Shown piece after piece: positions 16,729 to 27,550 of a stretch of 64,000 bases of DNA. Every line of letters starts with the position of its first letter. The first letter of the stretch is position 1. Under the pieces are notes generated by a model. The model worked only from the letters and a program-made list of their open reading frames with translations, made no database searches and was not told the DNA's origin. A program made the translations under genes and the position numbers. This DNA comes from Hyphomicrobiales bacterium (GTDB taxonomy: Bacteria; Pseudomonadota; Alphaproteobacteria; Rhizobiales; Xanthobacteraceae): positions 32,689 through 96,688 of the forward strand of contig JACPOA010000012.1 in the NCBI GenBank assembly GCA_016185205.1. Direction: 5' to 3'.

Positions 16729-18312
16729 CTACTTCCCGATGCAAAAGTCGCGGAAGATCACGTCCAGGATATCCTCGACATCGACCCGGCCGGTCAGGCG
16801 GCCGAGCGCGCGGGCGGCGATGCGCAACTCTTCGGCCAGCAGGTCCTCGCGTCCGGCGACCTCGCCGCTCTGCGCCCGCCGCAGGGCGGCCAGCGTCTCC
16901 TCCAGCGCGCGGCGGTGGCGCTCCCGCGTCACCAGCGCCGATTCGGCCCCGGCCATGAAGTTGTCGGCATAGCCGGCCAGAGCCGCTAGCAACTGGTCAA
17001 AGCCCTCGCCTGTTGTCGCAGAAAGAGTGAATTCAACTTCATTACTAGTGAACTGGTGTTCAATCTTATGTGCTAACTCTCTGTTAACAATAGGTTTTAA
17101 CGCTTCATTAGATCGTACTATAGGTTCACTTTTATACTTGAATTGTAATATCGATTCACTACTTGTGGAGGCGGCTAAAAGGTCGATTTTGTTGCGAACC
17201 AGCCAGGTTGGCGGCTGGTCCGTCGTAACGGAGGCGACCGGGGCGGGCGAGGGGGGCGGTACCATCTCGACAGCCGGCAAGAGGTCGCGCGAGGCGGGCG
17301 CGGCGGCAGCGCCCGGTCTGCTATCGCCGTCATTGCGGGGCGCAGTCGCAGCCCGCGAACCCGGAATGACGGCGGCCGCCTCCGGCCCGCTCGCATCCAC
17401 CACCCACAGCACCAGGTCGGCGCCGGCCGCGCGTTCGCGCGCGCGCCGCACGCCTTCCAGCTCGACCGGATCGTCGGTTTCCCGAATGCCGGCGGTGTCG
17501 AGCAGCGTCACCGGCAGGCCGCCGAGATCGAGATGCACCTCGATTACGTCGCGCGTGGTGCCGGCATAAGGCGACACGATCGCCGCCTCGCGCCGGGCGA
17601 TGCGATTGAGCAGCGTCGACTTGCCGGCATTGGGCGGGCCGGCGATCGCCACCACCAGGCCTTCGCGCAGCCGCTCGCCGCGCCCGCCGTCGGCCAGCGC
17701 AGCGGCGATCTCGTCCGCCAGCTCGCGCGCCATCGTCAATGCCGGCGCCAGCAGATTTTCCGGCACATCGGCCTCGTCGGAAAAATCGATGCGGGCCTCG
17801 ACCAGCGCGAGCGCCTGGATCAGCCGCTGCCGCCAGCTTTCCGCGCGACCACCGAGCAGGCCGTTCATCTGGCGAAACGCCTGCCGGCGCTGGCCCTGCG
17901 TTTCCGCCATCACCAGGTCGGCAAGGCCCTCGACCGCGGTGAGATCGAGCTTGCCGTTCTCGAAGGCGCGGCGGGTGAACTCGCCGGCCTCGGCCGGCCG
18001 CAGGCCCTCGACGCGGGAGAGCGCGGCGAGGGTGGCGGCGATCACCGCGCGCCCGCCATGCAGCTGCAGCTCGGCCACGTCCTCGCCGGTCTCGCTATGC
18101 GGCGCCGGAAACCACAGCACCAGCGCCTCGTCGATGATGTCTGCTGTGCGTGGATCGCGCAGGCGGGCGAGGCCTGCTTTGCGCGGCTCGGGGATTTTGA
18201 CGCCCAGGCTGATGAGCGCCGCGCCGGCACGCGGCCCGGAAATGCGCACCACGGCAATCGCCGCCGGCCCGCGGCCGGAGGAGAGGGCGAAGATGGTGGG
18301 GTGCTGGGGCAT
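16729..18312 (-). CDS. mnmE: tRNA modification GTPase MnmE, with two unusual inserted segments
   Basis: MnmE is the GTPase partner of MnmG. The N-terminal folate-binding domain starts [16 protein letters not shown]; the G domain has P-loop GPPNAGKST (about 225), DTAGI, and G4 NKID near 372; the C terminus ends in the catalytic CIGK. At 527 residues it is about 80 longer than usual. The extra length comes from two segments in the G domain: [17 protein letters not shown], encoded by a palindromic repeat (17328-17371), and an AT-rich stretch (17041-17160) lying between G4 and G5 (SATTGEG). The frame stays open throughout, so a full protein is likely made. Confidence 0.93.
   Translation of the reverse strand: MPQHPTIFALSSGRGPAAIAVVRISGPRAGAALISLGVKIPEPRKAGLARLRDPRTADIIDEALVLWFPAPHSETGEDVAELQLHGGRAVIAATLAALSRVEGLRPAEAGEFTRRAFENGKLDLTAVEGLADLVMAETQGQRRQAFRQMNGLLGGRAESWRQRLIQALALVEARIDFSDEADVPENLLAPALTMARELADEIAAALADGGRGERLREGLVVAIAGPPNAGKSTLLNRIARREAAIVSPYAGTTRDVIEVHLDLGGLPVTLLDTAGIRETDDPVELEGVRRARERAAGADLVLWVVDASGPEAAAVIPGSRAATAPRNDGDSRPGAAAAPASRDLLPAVEMVPPPSPAPVASVTTDQPPTWLVRNKIDLLAASTSSESILQFKYKSEPIVRSNEALKPIVNRELAHKIEHQFTSNEVEFTLSATTGEGFDQLLAALAGYADNFMAGAESALVTRERHRRALEETLAALRRAQSGEVAGREDLLAEELRIAARALGRLTGRVDVEDILDVIFRDFCIGK
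17041..17160. other. AT-rich in-frame segment within the mnmE G domain
   Basis: By direct count, 38 of these 120 bases are G or C (32%), in a gene whose other parts are strongly GC-rich. On the minus strand it encodes [34 protein letters not shown] and FTSNEVEF. These residues have no counterpart I know in MnmE. Short words such as AGTGAA and TTCACT recur in both orientations. Confidence 0.8.
17328..17371. repeat. Short CGTCATTGCGGGG..CCGGAATGACG palindromic repeat inside mnmE
   Basis: The ends CGTCATT and AATGACG are inverted. The inner GCGGGGCGCAG and CCCGCGAACCCGG match the family at 40012-40157 and 57193-57298. On the minus strand it reads [15 protein letters not shown] in the mnmE frame. 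Confidence 0.85.
18221..18301. repeat. 81-bp direct repeat, copy A (mnmE codons near the start)
   Basis: This segment of the mnmE 5' coding region is repeated in the same orientation at 19065-19145 with one mismatch (offset 844 bp). Copy A is part of the intact gene. Confidence 0.95.
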
Positions 18313-18414
18313 TGCAGCGCAGGTGAGCGCCGAGGGGAGGGCGGGTCAAGGACCAAGAAATCGGATGGATTCCTTGTATTGCACCATTGCCGTGCGCGTA
18401 TTACACTGCCGGTC

Positions 18415-18672
18415 ATGAAAACGCTCACCGTCCGTCTGCCCGAGCCGCTGGTCGCCCAGATCGAGGCCGAATCGCGCTCGCGCCAGATTTCCAAGTCCGA
18501 CGTCGTGCGCGAGCGACTGGCCCGCGCCGCATCGACGGACCGGAAACTTCCGCCCACGTATGAGGCCATTGCGGATCTGATCGGTGCCATCGATGGTTTG
18601 CCGCCCGATTTGGGCGCACGCAAGAAGCATTATTTGAGAGTCATGGGCTATGGCCGCAAGCGTCATCGTTGA
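18415..18672 (+). CDS. Ribbon-helix-helix (CopG/VapB-like) antitoxin
   Basis: The 85-residue protein begins MKTLTVRLPEPLVAQIEAES, a ribbon-helix-helix strand followed by helix, with SRQISKSDVVRERLARAA. Such proteins bind DNA as dimers and neutralise a partner toxin through a C-terminal tail. It overlaps the downstream PIN-domain gene by 23 bp, which fixes the pairing. Autorepression at the 100-bp mnmE gap is expected. Confidence 0.88.
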   Translation: MKTLTVRLPEPLVAQIEAESRSRQISKSDVVRERLARAASTDRKLPPTYEAIADLIGAIDGLPPDLGARKKHYLRVMGYGRKRHR

Positions 18673-19063
18673 CGCAAGCTTTCTCGTCACACTGCACAGT
18701 CGCCGCGAAACGAATCACGGCTGGGCTGATCGTCAGGCGCGGCGGTATCCGCCCCCGTGGCATACCTGCGAGGCTGCGATCTCCGAAACTTTCTACTTGT
18801 TGGGAGCCGGCGACGGTGCATCTGTATTCGCGGCGCTCCTGCAGCGCGGCGTTGTCGCCGCCTCTTTTCATTTTGCCGACTCGGCCGAGCCGGTTCTTGC
18901 CTTGATGGCGAAATATGCCGATGTCCCCATGAGCTTTGCCGACGCGTGCCTCGTACGCATGACCGAACTATTGCCTGAGCCAATCCTGCTCACAACGGAC
19001 ACCGATTTCCGAGTCTACCGTCGCCACAGCCGCCGCACCGTTCCCTGCGTTCTCCCTTCGTAA
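18650..19063 (+). CDS. VapC-like PIN-domain ribonuclease toxin
   Basis: The 137-residue PIN domain has all acidic metal-binding positions: D8 in VIVDASFL, E46 in AAISETFYLL, D98 in SFADACLV and D117/D119 in TTDTDF. VapC toxins cleave tRNA or rRNA when freed from antitoxin. It lies in the 844-bp unit inserted next to mnmE, a tRNA-modification gene. Confidence 0.92.
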   Translation: MAASVIVDASFLVTLHSRRETNHGWADRQARRYPPPWHTCEAAISETFYLLGAGDGASVFAALLQRGVVAASFHFADSAEPVLALMAKYADVPMSFADACLVRMTELLPEPILLTTDTDFRVYRRHSRRTVPCVLPS

Positions 19064-19064
19064 C

Positions 19065-19145
19065 GCGCCGGCGCGCGGCCCGGAAATGCGCACCACGGCA
19101 ATCGCCGCCGGCCCGCGGCCGGAGGAGAGGGCGAAGATGGTGGGG
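19065..19145. repeat. 81-bp direct repeat, copy B (orphan mnmE 5' fragment)
   Basis: It matches 18221-18301 at 80 of 81 positions. On the minus strand it would encode the MnmE segment [20 protein letters not shown], but it has no start codon and no gene body, so it is a non-functional fragment. Confidence 0.95.
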
Positions 19146-19362
19146 CGGGCGGGGGGTCATTACGAAGCAACGAAGCGTCGTAAAGACATTAGGTCAAGGA
19201 CCTATAGAGAACGGGCACCACAGCCAACATGGCGCGTCGCGATCGAGCTTTTCCGCAATCGTCGCAACTTAGCTACCGATAATCTATATTCGCGGGAGTG
19301 CTATTACCGAACCGCACAAGCCTAAATCTCCCGGGCAAAGCCAATTTGGCAGGAGGAGTATT

Positions 19363-20220
19363 ATGAATAGCGAGTTGCCTTCCACAGTTGCGCAAAGCCT
19401 TGGTCCGGCCGCTGAAAAGCTTGCTGACACGGTGCGCCATGTTGTCGATCTTGTGGCTGGCTCAGATCGTATAATTGCCAAGGCACAAGCTCAGGCTCAC
19501 GCTGAGTTAATTCTCGCCGAGGGTCGCGCTCAAAAACAGGACATTGAAGCGCGCGCTATAGACCGACTTCGGAAGCGGGAAGCTCGCCGCCAGAACAACA
19601 TCGAGAGCATCACAGTTAAGGCGCTCAAGGCGCTCCCTCCGCCAGAACAATTATCAGAACAGCCTGTAAGCGAAGACTGGACGTCACGTTTCTTTGAAGA
19701 ATGCCAAGACATCAGCGATGTTGAGATGCAGCAGATTTGGGCGCGCATACTCGCTGGCGAAGTTGCGCGGCCGGGCAGTTTTGCTCCCCACACTCTTAGC
19801 GTAGTACGCGACCTCACCAAAAATGATGCAAATTTGTTTACGAAGGTGTGCGGATACGTCTGGCGCATTACAGACACCGAAACCATGCCAGTGATACATA
19901 GTATTGAAATGCCCGAGTTCGTTAATACAGATATCGACTTCGGGTCTCTAACGCATCTGACTACTATTGGACTGATAGAATACGATCACATAGCGGGATA
20001 CGAAATCAAAAAACCCGCAACTGAAATTGCGGTTTCGTATTTCGGTGCTGTCCATCAATTGAAATCTGATGGAGGGCAAGAACGACGACTAAGTCTTGGC
20101 CATGTCATCTTTACTGCCGTGGGTAATGAGTTGCTTGGAATCTCAGGCGCACAGAAAAATGACGAGTATTGCAGGGCGACGCTCAACACCTGGAGCAAAG
20201 CTGGGTGGAAGGAAGCTTGA
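19363..20220 (+). CDS. DUF2806-like protein of low GC, probably acquired
   Basis: This 285-residue soluble protein has a helical N-terminal half rich in A, Q, E and R (AKAQAQAHAELILAEGRAQK, then RLRKREARRQNNIESI). The central domain has EDWTSRFFEECQDISDVEMQ, QIWARILAGEVARPGSF and TLSVVRDLTKNDANLFTKV, which I associate with DUF2806 (tentative). The function is unknown. Base composition is clearly lower in GC than neighbours; for example 24 of 60 bases at 19921-19980 are G or C. An AGGAGG ribosome-binding site precedes the ATG. Its place beside a toxin-antitoxin unit between mnmE and rho suggests a horizontally acquired accessory or defence function. Confidence 0.75.
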   Translation: MNSELPSTVAQSLGPAAEKLADTVRHVVDLVAGSDRIIAKAQAQAHAELILAEGRAQKQDIEARAIDRLRKREARRQNNIESITVKALKALPPPEQLSEQPVSEDWTSRFFEECQDISDVEMQQIWARILAGEVARPGSFAPHTLSVVRDLTKNDANLFTKVCGYVWRITDTETMPVIHSIEMPEFVNTDIDFGSLTHLTTIGLIEYDHIAGYEIKKPATEIAVSYFGAVHQLKSDGGQERRLSLGHVIFTAVGNELLGISGAQKNDEYCRATLNTWSKAGWKEA

Positions 20221-20289
20221 AGGTTTTGCTAATGTGCATCGTTCGCGCTGCTTCCAATAAATTACCATCCCGGAAACAGTTAAACGCTA

Positions 20290-20380
20290 GTCATTGCCGG
20301 GCTTGACCCGGCCATCCACGTCTTGCTTGTGATGTTGGAATAGAAAGACGTGGATGCCCACAACAAGTGCGGGCATGACG
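20290..20380. repeat. GTCATTGCCGGGCTTGACCCGG..GCGGGCATGACG inverted repeat
   Basis: The internal arms CCATCCACGTCTT and AAGACGTGGATG are inverted, and the ends GTCATTGCC and GGCATGACG pair imperfectly. It resembles 13031-13137. Together with the element at 20406-20518 it fills the 330-bp gap between the DUF2806-like gene and the oxidoreductase gene; no other gene is visible there. Confidence 0.75.
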
Positions 20381-20405
20381 AGTGTGCCGCAAACGCAGGC
20401 GCGCT

Positions 20406-20518
20406 CCCTCTCCCCTGGGGGAGAGGGTTGGGGTGAGGGGGCAAGTGACTCTCGATAGGCTATAACCCCTCACCCGACGCGCTACGCGCGTCGACCTCTC
20501 CCCATGGGAGAGGTGAAG
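20406..20518. repeat. Inverted pair of palindromic elements without a gene inside
   Basis: The left copy (20406-20440) is hairpin CCCTCTCCCC-TG-GGGGAGAGGG followed by TTGGGGTGAGGGG. The right copy (20466-20518) is in the opposite orientation: CCCCTCACCC, hairpin GACGCGC-TAC-GCGCGTC, then ACCTCTCCCCATGGGAGAGGT and GAAG. The spacer is only 25 bp. The architecture (hairpin, variable part, GGGTGAGGGG) parallels the ends of the DUF559 unit at 26052-26495. Confidence 0.8.
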
Positions 20519-20551
20519 ATAGTAGTATCCCGCCCTCACCGGAGAACCCTC

Positions 20552-21472
20552 ATGAAAGCAGTACTCCTCACAAATCACGGCGGGTCGGAGATGCTGAGCT
20601 ATGGCGAGGCGGCGGACCCGGTCGCTGGAGCCGGCGAAGTCGTGGTCGACATTCACGCGGCCTCCGTCAATGGCGCCGATTACAAAGTGCGGCGCGGCAA
20701 AGGCCGCTACCTGCTCAATAAATTCCCGCACATTCTGGGCCGCGACTTCTCCGGCGTGGTCAGCGCGCTGGGCGCAGGCGTCAGCGATTTCAAAACCGGC
20801 GATGCCGTGTTCGGCGTCACCGACGTGGGGCTGGAAGGCGCCTACGCGGAAAAGATCGCCATCAAGGCCGCCATCGTCGCCAAGAAGCCCGCCTCGCTCA
20901 GCCATACGCAAGCGGCGGCGCTCGGGCTTATCAGCCTGACCGCGCTCACCGCCATTGAGGACACCGCCCACCTCAAGGCCGGTCAGACCATCCTGATCCA
21001 GGGCGGCGCCGGCGGCGTCGCCGGCTTTGCCGTGCAGCTCGCCAAGCATCTTGGCGCCACGGTGATCGCCACCGCCAGCGCCGGCAATCACCCTTATGTA
21101 CGCGGCCTCGGCGCCGACCGGGTGATCGACTACAACGCCGAGGATTTTTTCGCCATCGGTCCGGTCTGCGACGTGGTGTTCGACACCGTCGGCGGCGATA
21201 GCGTGCGCGCGGGCTGCTACAAGGTGCTCAAGCCGGGCGGCAGACTGGTGTGGATCGCCCCGGCCGAGGGACCGGCGCGCGCCGACGTCGAGACCCTGCG
21301 GCCCGACGTCAAACGCGACCGCGCCCATCTCGAGCGCATGCTGGCGCTGCTCGCCGCCGGCGCGGTGAAGCCGCCCGCCATCACCCGCTACAAGCTCGCC
21401 GACGCCGGCGAGGCGCACCGGGTCAGCGAAGCGCGCCATCTGCAGGGCAAACTGGTGTTCGATGTGCGCTGA
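20552..21472 (+). CDS. Zinc-type alcohol dehydrogenase-like quinone oxidoreductase (MDR family)
   Basis: This 306-residue medium-chain dehydrogenase/reductase begins MKAVLLTNHGGSEMLSYGE. It has GRDFSGVVSALGAGVSDFKTGD, the Rossmann motif IQGGAGGVAGFAVQLAKHLGA, and DRVIDYNAEDF. The structural-zinc cysteines of alcohol dehydrogenases are absent, which fits the NADPH:quinone oxidoreductase/enoyl reductase branch. The start at ATG 20552 follows CCGGAGAAC. The substrate is unknown. Confidence 0.9.
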   Translation: MKAVLLTNHGGSEMLSYGEAADPVAGAGEVVVDIHAASVNGADYKVRRGKGRYLLNKFPHILGRDFSGVVSALGAGVSDFKTGDAVFGVTDVGLEGAYAEKIAIKAAIVAKKPASLSHTQAAALGLISLTALTAIEDTAHLKAGQTILIQGGAGGVAGFAVQLAKHLGATVIATASAGNHPYVRGLGADRVIDYNAEDFFAIGPVCDVVFDTVGGDSVRAGCYKVLKPGGRLVWIAPAEGPARADVETLRPDVKRDRAHLERMLALLAAGAVKPPAITRYKLADAGEAHRVSEARHLQGKLVFDVR

Positions 21473-21564
21473 CGCACAATTGTTATCGTCCGACAAATGC
21501 GGGACAATCTGCAATTCGACTTGCTAGACTGCGTCATCCATATCGGCCACCAGGAGGAAACAAC

Positions 21565-21950
21565 ATGCGCGCCAACATCAAATCGCTGCTTGTGACGTCT
21601 ATCGCCTTGGCATCGTTCGCCGGTCTGACCGGCACGGCGAGTGCTGCCGATCCCTACGGCAACTGGGTGCGTCCCTCGACCGGCACGCAGGTGAGCTTCT
21701 ACGCTTGCGGCGGCAAGCTCTGCGCCAAAATCGTCGCGGTCAAGGATGAGGCCCGCAAGAAGACGGTCGGCACCGTGATCATAAAAGGAATGATCAAAGC
21801 CGGCGACAACAAGTGGGAAGGCGACCTGTTGGATGTCGAGTCCGGAAAAACCTATTCGGGCGTGGCCACGCTGGAGGGCCCGAGCGCGTTGAACCTCAAA
21901 GGCTGCGTGGCTGGATTATTCTGCAGGGGCGAGACCTGGGCCAAGGTGAA

Positions 21951-21954
<4 letters not shown>
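21565..21954 (+). CDS. DUF2147 family exported protein
   Basis: The 129-residue protein has a Sec signal ([23 protein letters not shown]) and a mature beta-rich DUF2147 domain: [68 protein letters not shown] perfect AGGAGG precedes ATG 21565. Cysteines in YACGGKLC and GCVAGLFC may form disulfides in the periplasm. Its stop overlaps the next start (GTGA). Confidence 0.9.
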
Positions 21955-24068
<2,114 letters not shown>

Positions 24069-24071
24069 GTC

Positions 24072-25337
<1,266 letters not shown>

Positions 25338-25628
25338 TGGGGGTTTACGTCCTTGGAAGAGTGACCGGTGGAGTCTTGGCTACGGAAGCCTTGGAAAAAA
25401 TGAAAAGACTCGGACCCGAGTGACTTGAGAGGAGAGAGAGATCGCAGGTCTGGGGTATCGAGGGAGTTGGGAAAAGCGCCCGGGGGACCCGATGCTGCGA
25501 CCGGCCCGAACATTTGGGGCCGGAACGCGACTAGCATCCGCCTGCGTTCGGTGGGAACAATCAACATATGGCGGGCGACGATTTCGCGCAAGAGGCGGCA
25601 CCCCGCTTTGCACGAATTAATGCTGATT
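25338..25628 (-). promoter_or_regulatory. Rho leader region with an overlapping open frame
   Basis: About 290 bp separate hemJ from rho. On the minus strand the part next to rho is rich in C and T (CTCTCTCTCCTCTC, TTTTCATTTTTTCC), as expected for a Rho-binding leader. An open frame of up to 88 codons (25591 to 25325) runs through it and its stop TGA lies 10 bases inside the rho start region, so it could couple translation to rho. Coding status is unproven. Confidence 0.4.
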
Positions 25629-26051
25629 TTAGAAAGGCTTGACGGTCGCCAAGATCACGATGACGATCATCAGCACCGTCGGTATCTCATTGACGATACG
25701 GAAGAATTTCTGAGAATGCCGATTCCGGTCGTAGCTGAATTCGGTGGTCCAGTGCCCGAGCAGGCCGTGCATGATCGTCAGGGCGATTACCAAGATAAAT
25801 TTTGCAATGAACCAGCCGGACGCGAACCACTGGCCTTCGAACGCCAGCACGATGCCCACCACCCACGCGCCGATCATCGCCGGCATCATGATGAATTTAT
25901 AGAGCCGGCGCTCCATCACCTTGAAGGTTTCCGACTGCTCGGAGCCGGGCGTTGCCTGCGCGTGATAGACGAACAGCCGCGGCAGATAGAGCAGGCCCGC
26001 CATCCACGAGATGACGGCGATGATGTGCAGGGCTTTGAGGGTGAGATACAT
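25629..26051 (-). CDS. hemJ: Protoporphyrinogen IX oxidase HemJ
   Basis: HemJ oxidises protoporphyrinogen IX in the inner membrane. The 140-residue, four-helix protein has the conserved His and Lys positions in LKALHIIAVISWMAGLLYLPRLFVYH, MERRLYKFIMMPAM and the C-terminal FRIVNEIPTVLMIVIVILATVKPF. The start codon directly abuts the palindromic element 26052-26103. The element end GGGGAGGGATAAG supplies its ribosome-binding site. The natural partner hemE lies upstream, separated by the DUF559 unit. Confidence 0.95.
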   Translation of the reverse strand: MYLTLKALHIIAVISWMAGLLYLPRLFVYHAQATPGSEQSETFKVMERRLYKFIMMPAMIGAWVVGIVLAFEGQWFASGWFIAKFILVIALTIMHGLLGHWTTEFSYDRNRHSQKFFRIVNEIPTVLMIVIVILATVKPF

Positions 26052-26103
26052 CTTATCCCTCCCCTGAAAGGGGAGGGTGGCCGCCGAAGGTGGCCGGGTG
26101 GGG
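26052..26103. repeat. Left terminal palindromic element of the DUF559 unit
   Basis: This 52-bp element is the hairpin CCCTCCCC-TGAAA-GGGGAGGG preceded by CTTAT, followed by TGGCCGCCGAAGGTGGCC and CGGGTGGGG. The first 29 bases are a perfect inverted copy of 26467-26495. It encodes the DUF559 C-terminal tail and stop. Confidence 0.92.
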
Positions 26104-26442
26104 TTTGCTCTCCATCAGGGCAGCATCGATGGTTTCCAGTATGCCGTCCAGATTTGAATCGACGTCGCTGTTCCAAAAGCGCAGTACACGAAAACCAGAA
26201 CGTATCAACGTCTGGTCGCGCTTTTCATCGGCGGTCGCGTGAGCTTTTAGATTGTGCTGACCGCCGTCGATTTCGACAACAAGTCCGTACTTCAAACAAA
26301 CGAAATCGACGATGTATCCCTTGCGCGGGGCCTGACGGCGGAAATGATATCCTCGCTTGCGCCAAGACCGCAGATGATTCCAGACTTTCACCTCCTGCTG
26401 GGTCATCGTCTTGCGGAGACGTCTTGCGATTTGGTTGGCCAT
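26053..26442 (-). CDS. DUF559 family endonuclease-like protein
   Basis: This 129-residue protein has the DUF559 domain, related to Vsr and PD-(D/E)XK nucleases. It starts MANQIARRLRKTMTQQEVKVWNHLR; RGYHFRRQAPRKGYIVDFVCLKYGLVVEIDGGQH contains the probable catalytic D (VDF) and E/D (VVEIDGGQH), followed by RDQTLIRSGFRVLRFWNSDV. The tail HPATFGGHPPLSGEG is encoded by the left flanking element. The start lies one base inside the right element. DUF559 proteins are widespread in Hyphomicrobiales with no settled function. Confidence 0.88.
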   Translation of the reverse strand: MANQIARRLRKTMTQQEVKVWNHLRSWRKRGYHFRRQAPRKGYIVDFVCLKYGLVVEIDGGQHNLKAHATADEKRDQTLIRSGFRVLRFWNSDVDSNLDGILETIDAALMESKPHPATFGGHPPLSGEG

Positions 26443-26443
26443 A

Positions 26444-26495
26444 CCCCACCCGTCTCGCTTCGCTCGCCACCCTCCCCTTTCAGGGGAGGGATAAG
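26444..26495. repeat. Right terminal palindromic element of the DUF559 unit
   Basis: This is the inverted 52-bp counterpart of 26052-26103: CCCCACCC, a GTCTCGCTTCGCTCGCC part, then ACCCTCCCCTTTCAGGGGAG and GGATAAG. It ends 2 bp before the hemE stop codon and provides GGGTGGGG just before the DUF559 ATG. Confidence 0.92.
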
Positions 26496-26497
26496 AG

Positions 26498-27550
26498 TCA
26501 TCTCCGCATCCGCTTCAGCATCTGCTCGACATGCGCGATCGGCGTATTGGGCAGAATGCCGTGGCCGAGATTGAAGATGAGACGGCCGCCCGAGAGCGTC
26601 GCCATCACGTCATCGACTTCGCGCTCGAGCGCGGTGCCGCCGGCAAGCAGCGCGAGCGGGTCGACATTGCCCTGCACCGCTACGCGCGATTGCAGCGTAT
26701 CGCGCGCGATCTCACGCTCGAAGGTCCAGTCGATGCCGATGCCGTTCACGCCAGTCATGTCGGCATAGGCTAATGCCATCGCGCTGACGCCGCGCGGAAA
26801 ACCGATAATCTTGGCGCCCGGGACCTGCCGGCGCACACCCTCGACGATTTTCTGCGTCGGCTGGATACACCAGCGCTCGAATTGTTCGGGTCCCAGCACG
26901 CCTGCCCAGGTATCAAAAATCTGCACGCATTCGGCGCCGGCCTTCAGTTGCCCGACCAGATATTCGATCGAGCCCTGCACCAGCCGGTCGATCAACCGGC
27001 CGAAACCAGCCGGATCGCGATAGGCGAACAGCCGCGCCGGCGCTTGATCGGGCGTCGCCTCGCCCGCTACCATATAAGTAGCCACCGTCCAGGGCGCGCC
27101 GCAAAATCCGATCAGTGTGGTCTTGCTGTCGAGCGCCGACTTGACCCGTGACACGGTCTCATAGACTGGGGCTAGTACCTTTGTATCGATGGTCTCGTGC
27201 AGACTATCCAGCGCTGCGGTATCGGCCAGCGGCTCCAGTCTGGGTCCTTCGCCAACCTGAAACTCAACCTTGCGACCGAGCGCCAGCGGGATCACCAGAA
27301 TATCGGAAAACAAAATCGCGGCATCGAAGCCGAAGCGCCTCACCGGCTGTAAAGTGACTTCCGCCGCCAACTCGGGATTGAAGCAAAGGTCGAGAAATCC
27401 TCCAGCTTTCTCACGCACCGCACGATATTCCGGCAGATACCGGCCGGCTTGCCGCATCATCCAGACCGGTGGGATCGCTTCGCGAGCGCCATCCAGCACG
27501 CGAAGCAGCGGCTTTATCCCCACACTCTCAGTTTGGTAAGCTTCTTCCAT
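26498..27550 (-). CDS. hemE: Uroporphyrinogen decarboxylase
   Basis: HemE converts uroporphyrinogen III to coproporphyrinogen III. From ATG 27550 the product is 350 residues with the signature [58 protein letters not shown] and [11 protein letters not shown]. The upstream in-frame region enters the presumed origin and is not counted. As in Caulobacter and rhizobia, hemE borders the replication origin and is transcribed away from it. Confidence 0.97.
   Translation of the reverse strand: MEEAYQTESVGIKPLLRVLDGAREAIPPVWMMRQAGRYLPEYRAVREKAGGFLDLCFNPELAAEVTLQPVRRFGFDAAILFSDILVIPLALGRKVEFQVGEGPRLEPLADTAALDSLHETIDTKVLAPVYETVSRVKSALDSKTTLIGFCGAPWTVATYMVAGEATPDQAPARLFAYRDPAGFGRLIDRLVQGSIEYLVGQLKAGAECVQIFDTWAGVLGPEQFERWCIQPTQKIVEGVRRQVPGAKIIGFPRGVSAMALAYADMTGVNGIGIDWTFEREIARDTLQSRVAVQGNVDPLALLAGGTALEREVDDVMATLSGGRLIFNLGHGILPNTPIAHVEQMLKRMRR

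Larger units (their letters stand above)
18302..19145. mobile_element. 844-bp unit carrying VapBC, bounded by duplicated mnmE 5' sequence
   Basis: The unit lies between identical ends of the two 81-bp direct repeats and holds only the VapB-like and VapC-like genes plus copy B. This is the structure expected after site-specific or homologous insertion at the mnmE 5' end, or after a tandem duplication followed by replacement. No integrase or transposase gene is present, so mobility is inferred from structure only. Confidence 0.45.
26052..26495 (-). mobile_element. Putative mobile unit: DUF559 nuclease gene within inverted palindromic elements
   Basis: Two 52-bp elements in opposite orientation enclose one gene and exactly occupy the space between the hemE stop (26498) and the hemJ start (26051). 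Their outer 29 bp are identical; the inner parts differ but keep length and the closing CGGGTGGGG. This resembles RAYT genes flanked by inverted REPs, with a DUF559 nuclease in place of a tyrosine transposase. Mobility is inferred from structure. Confidence 0.55.

Noticed and set aside
16619..16744. Upstream extension of mnmG to 661 codons
   Set aside because: It would translate a parS site and non-family residues; [13 protein letters not shown] at 16618 is the family start.
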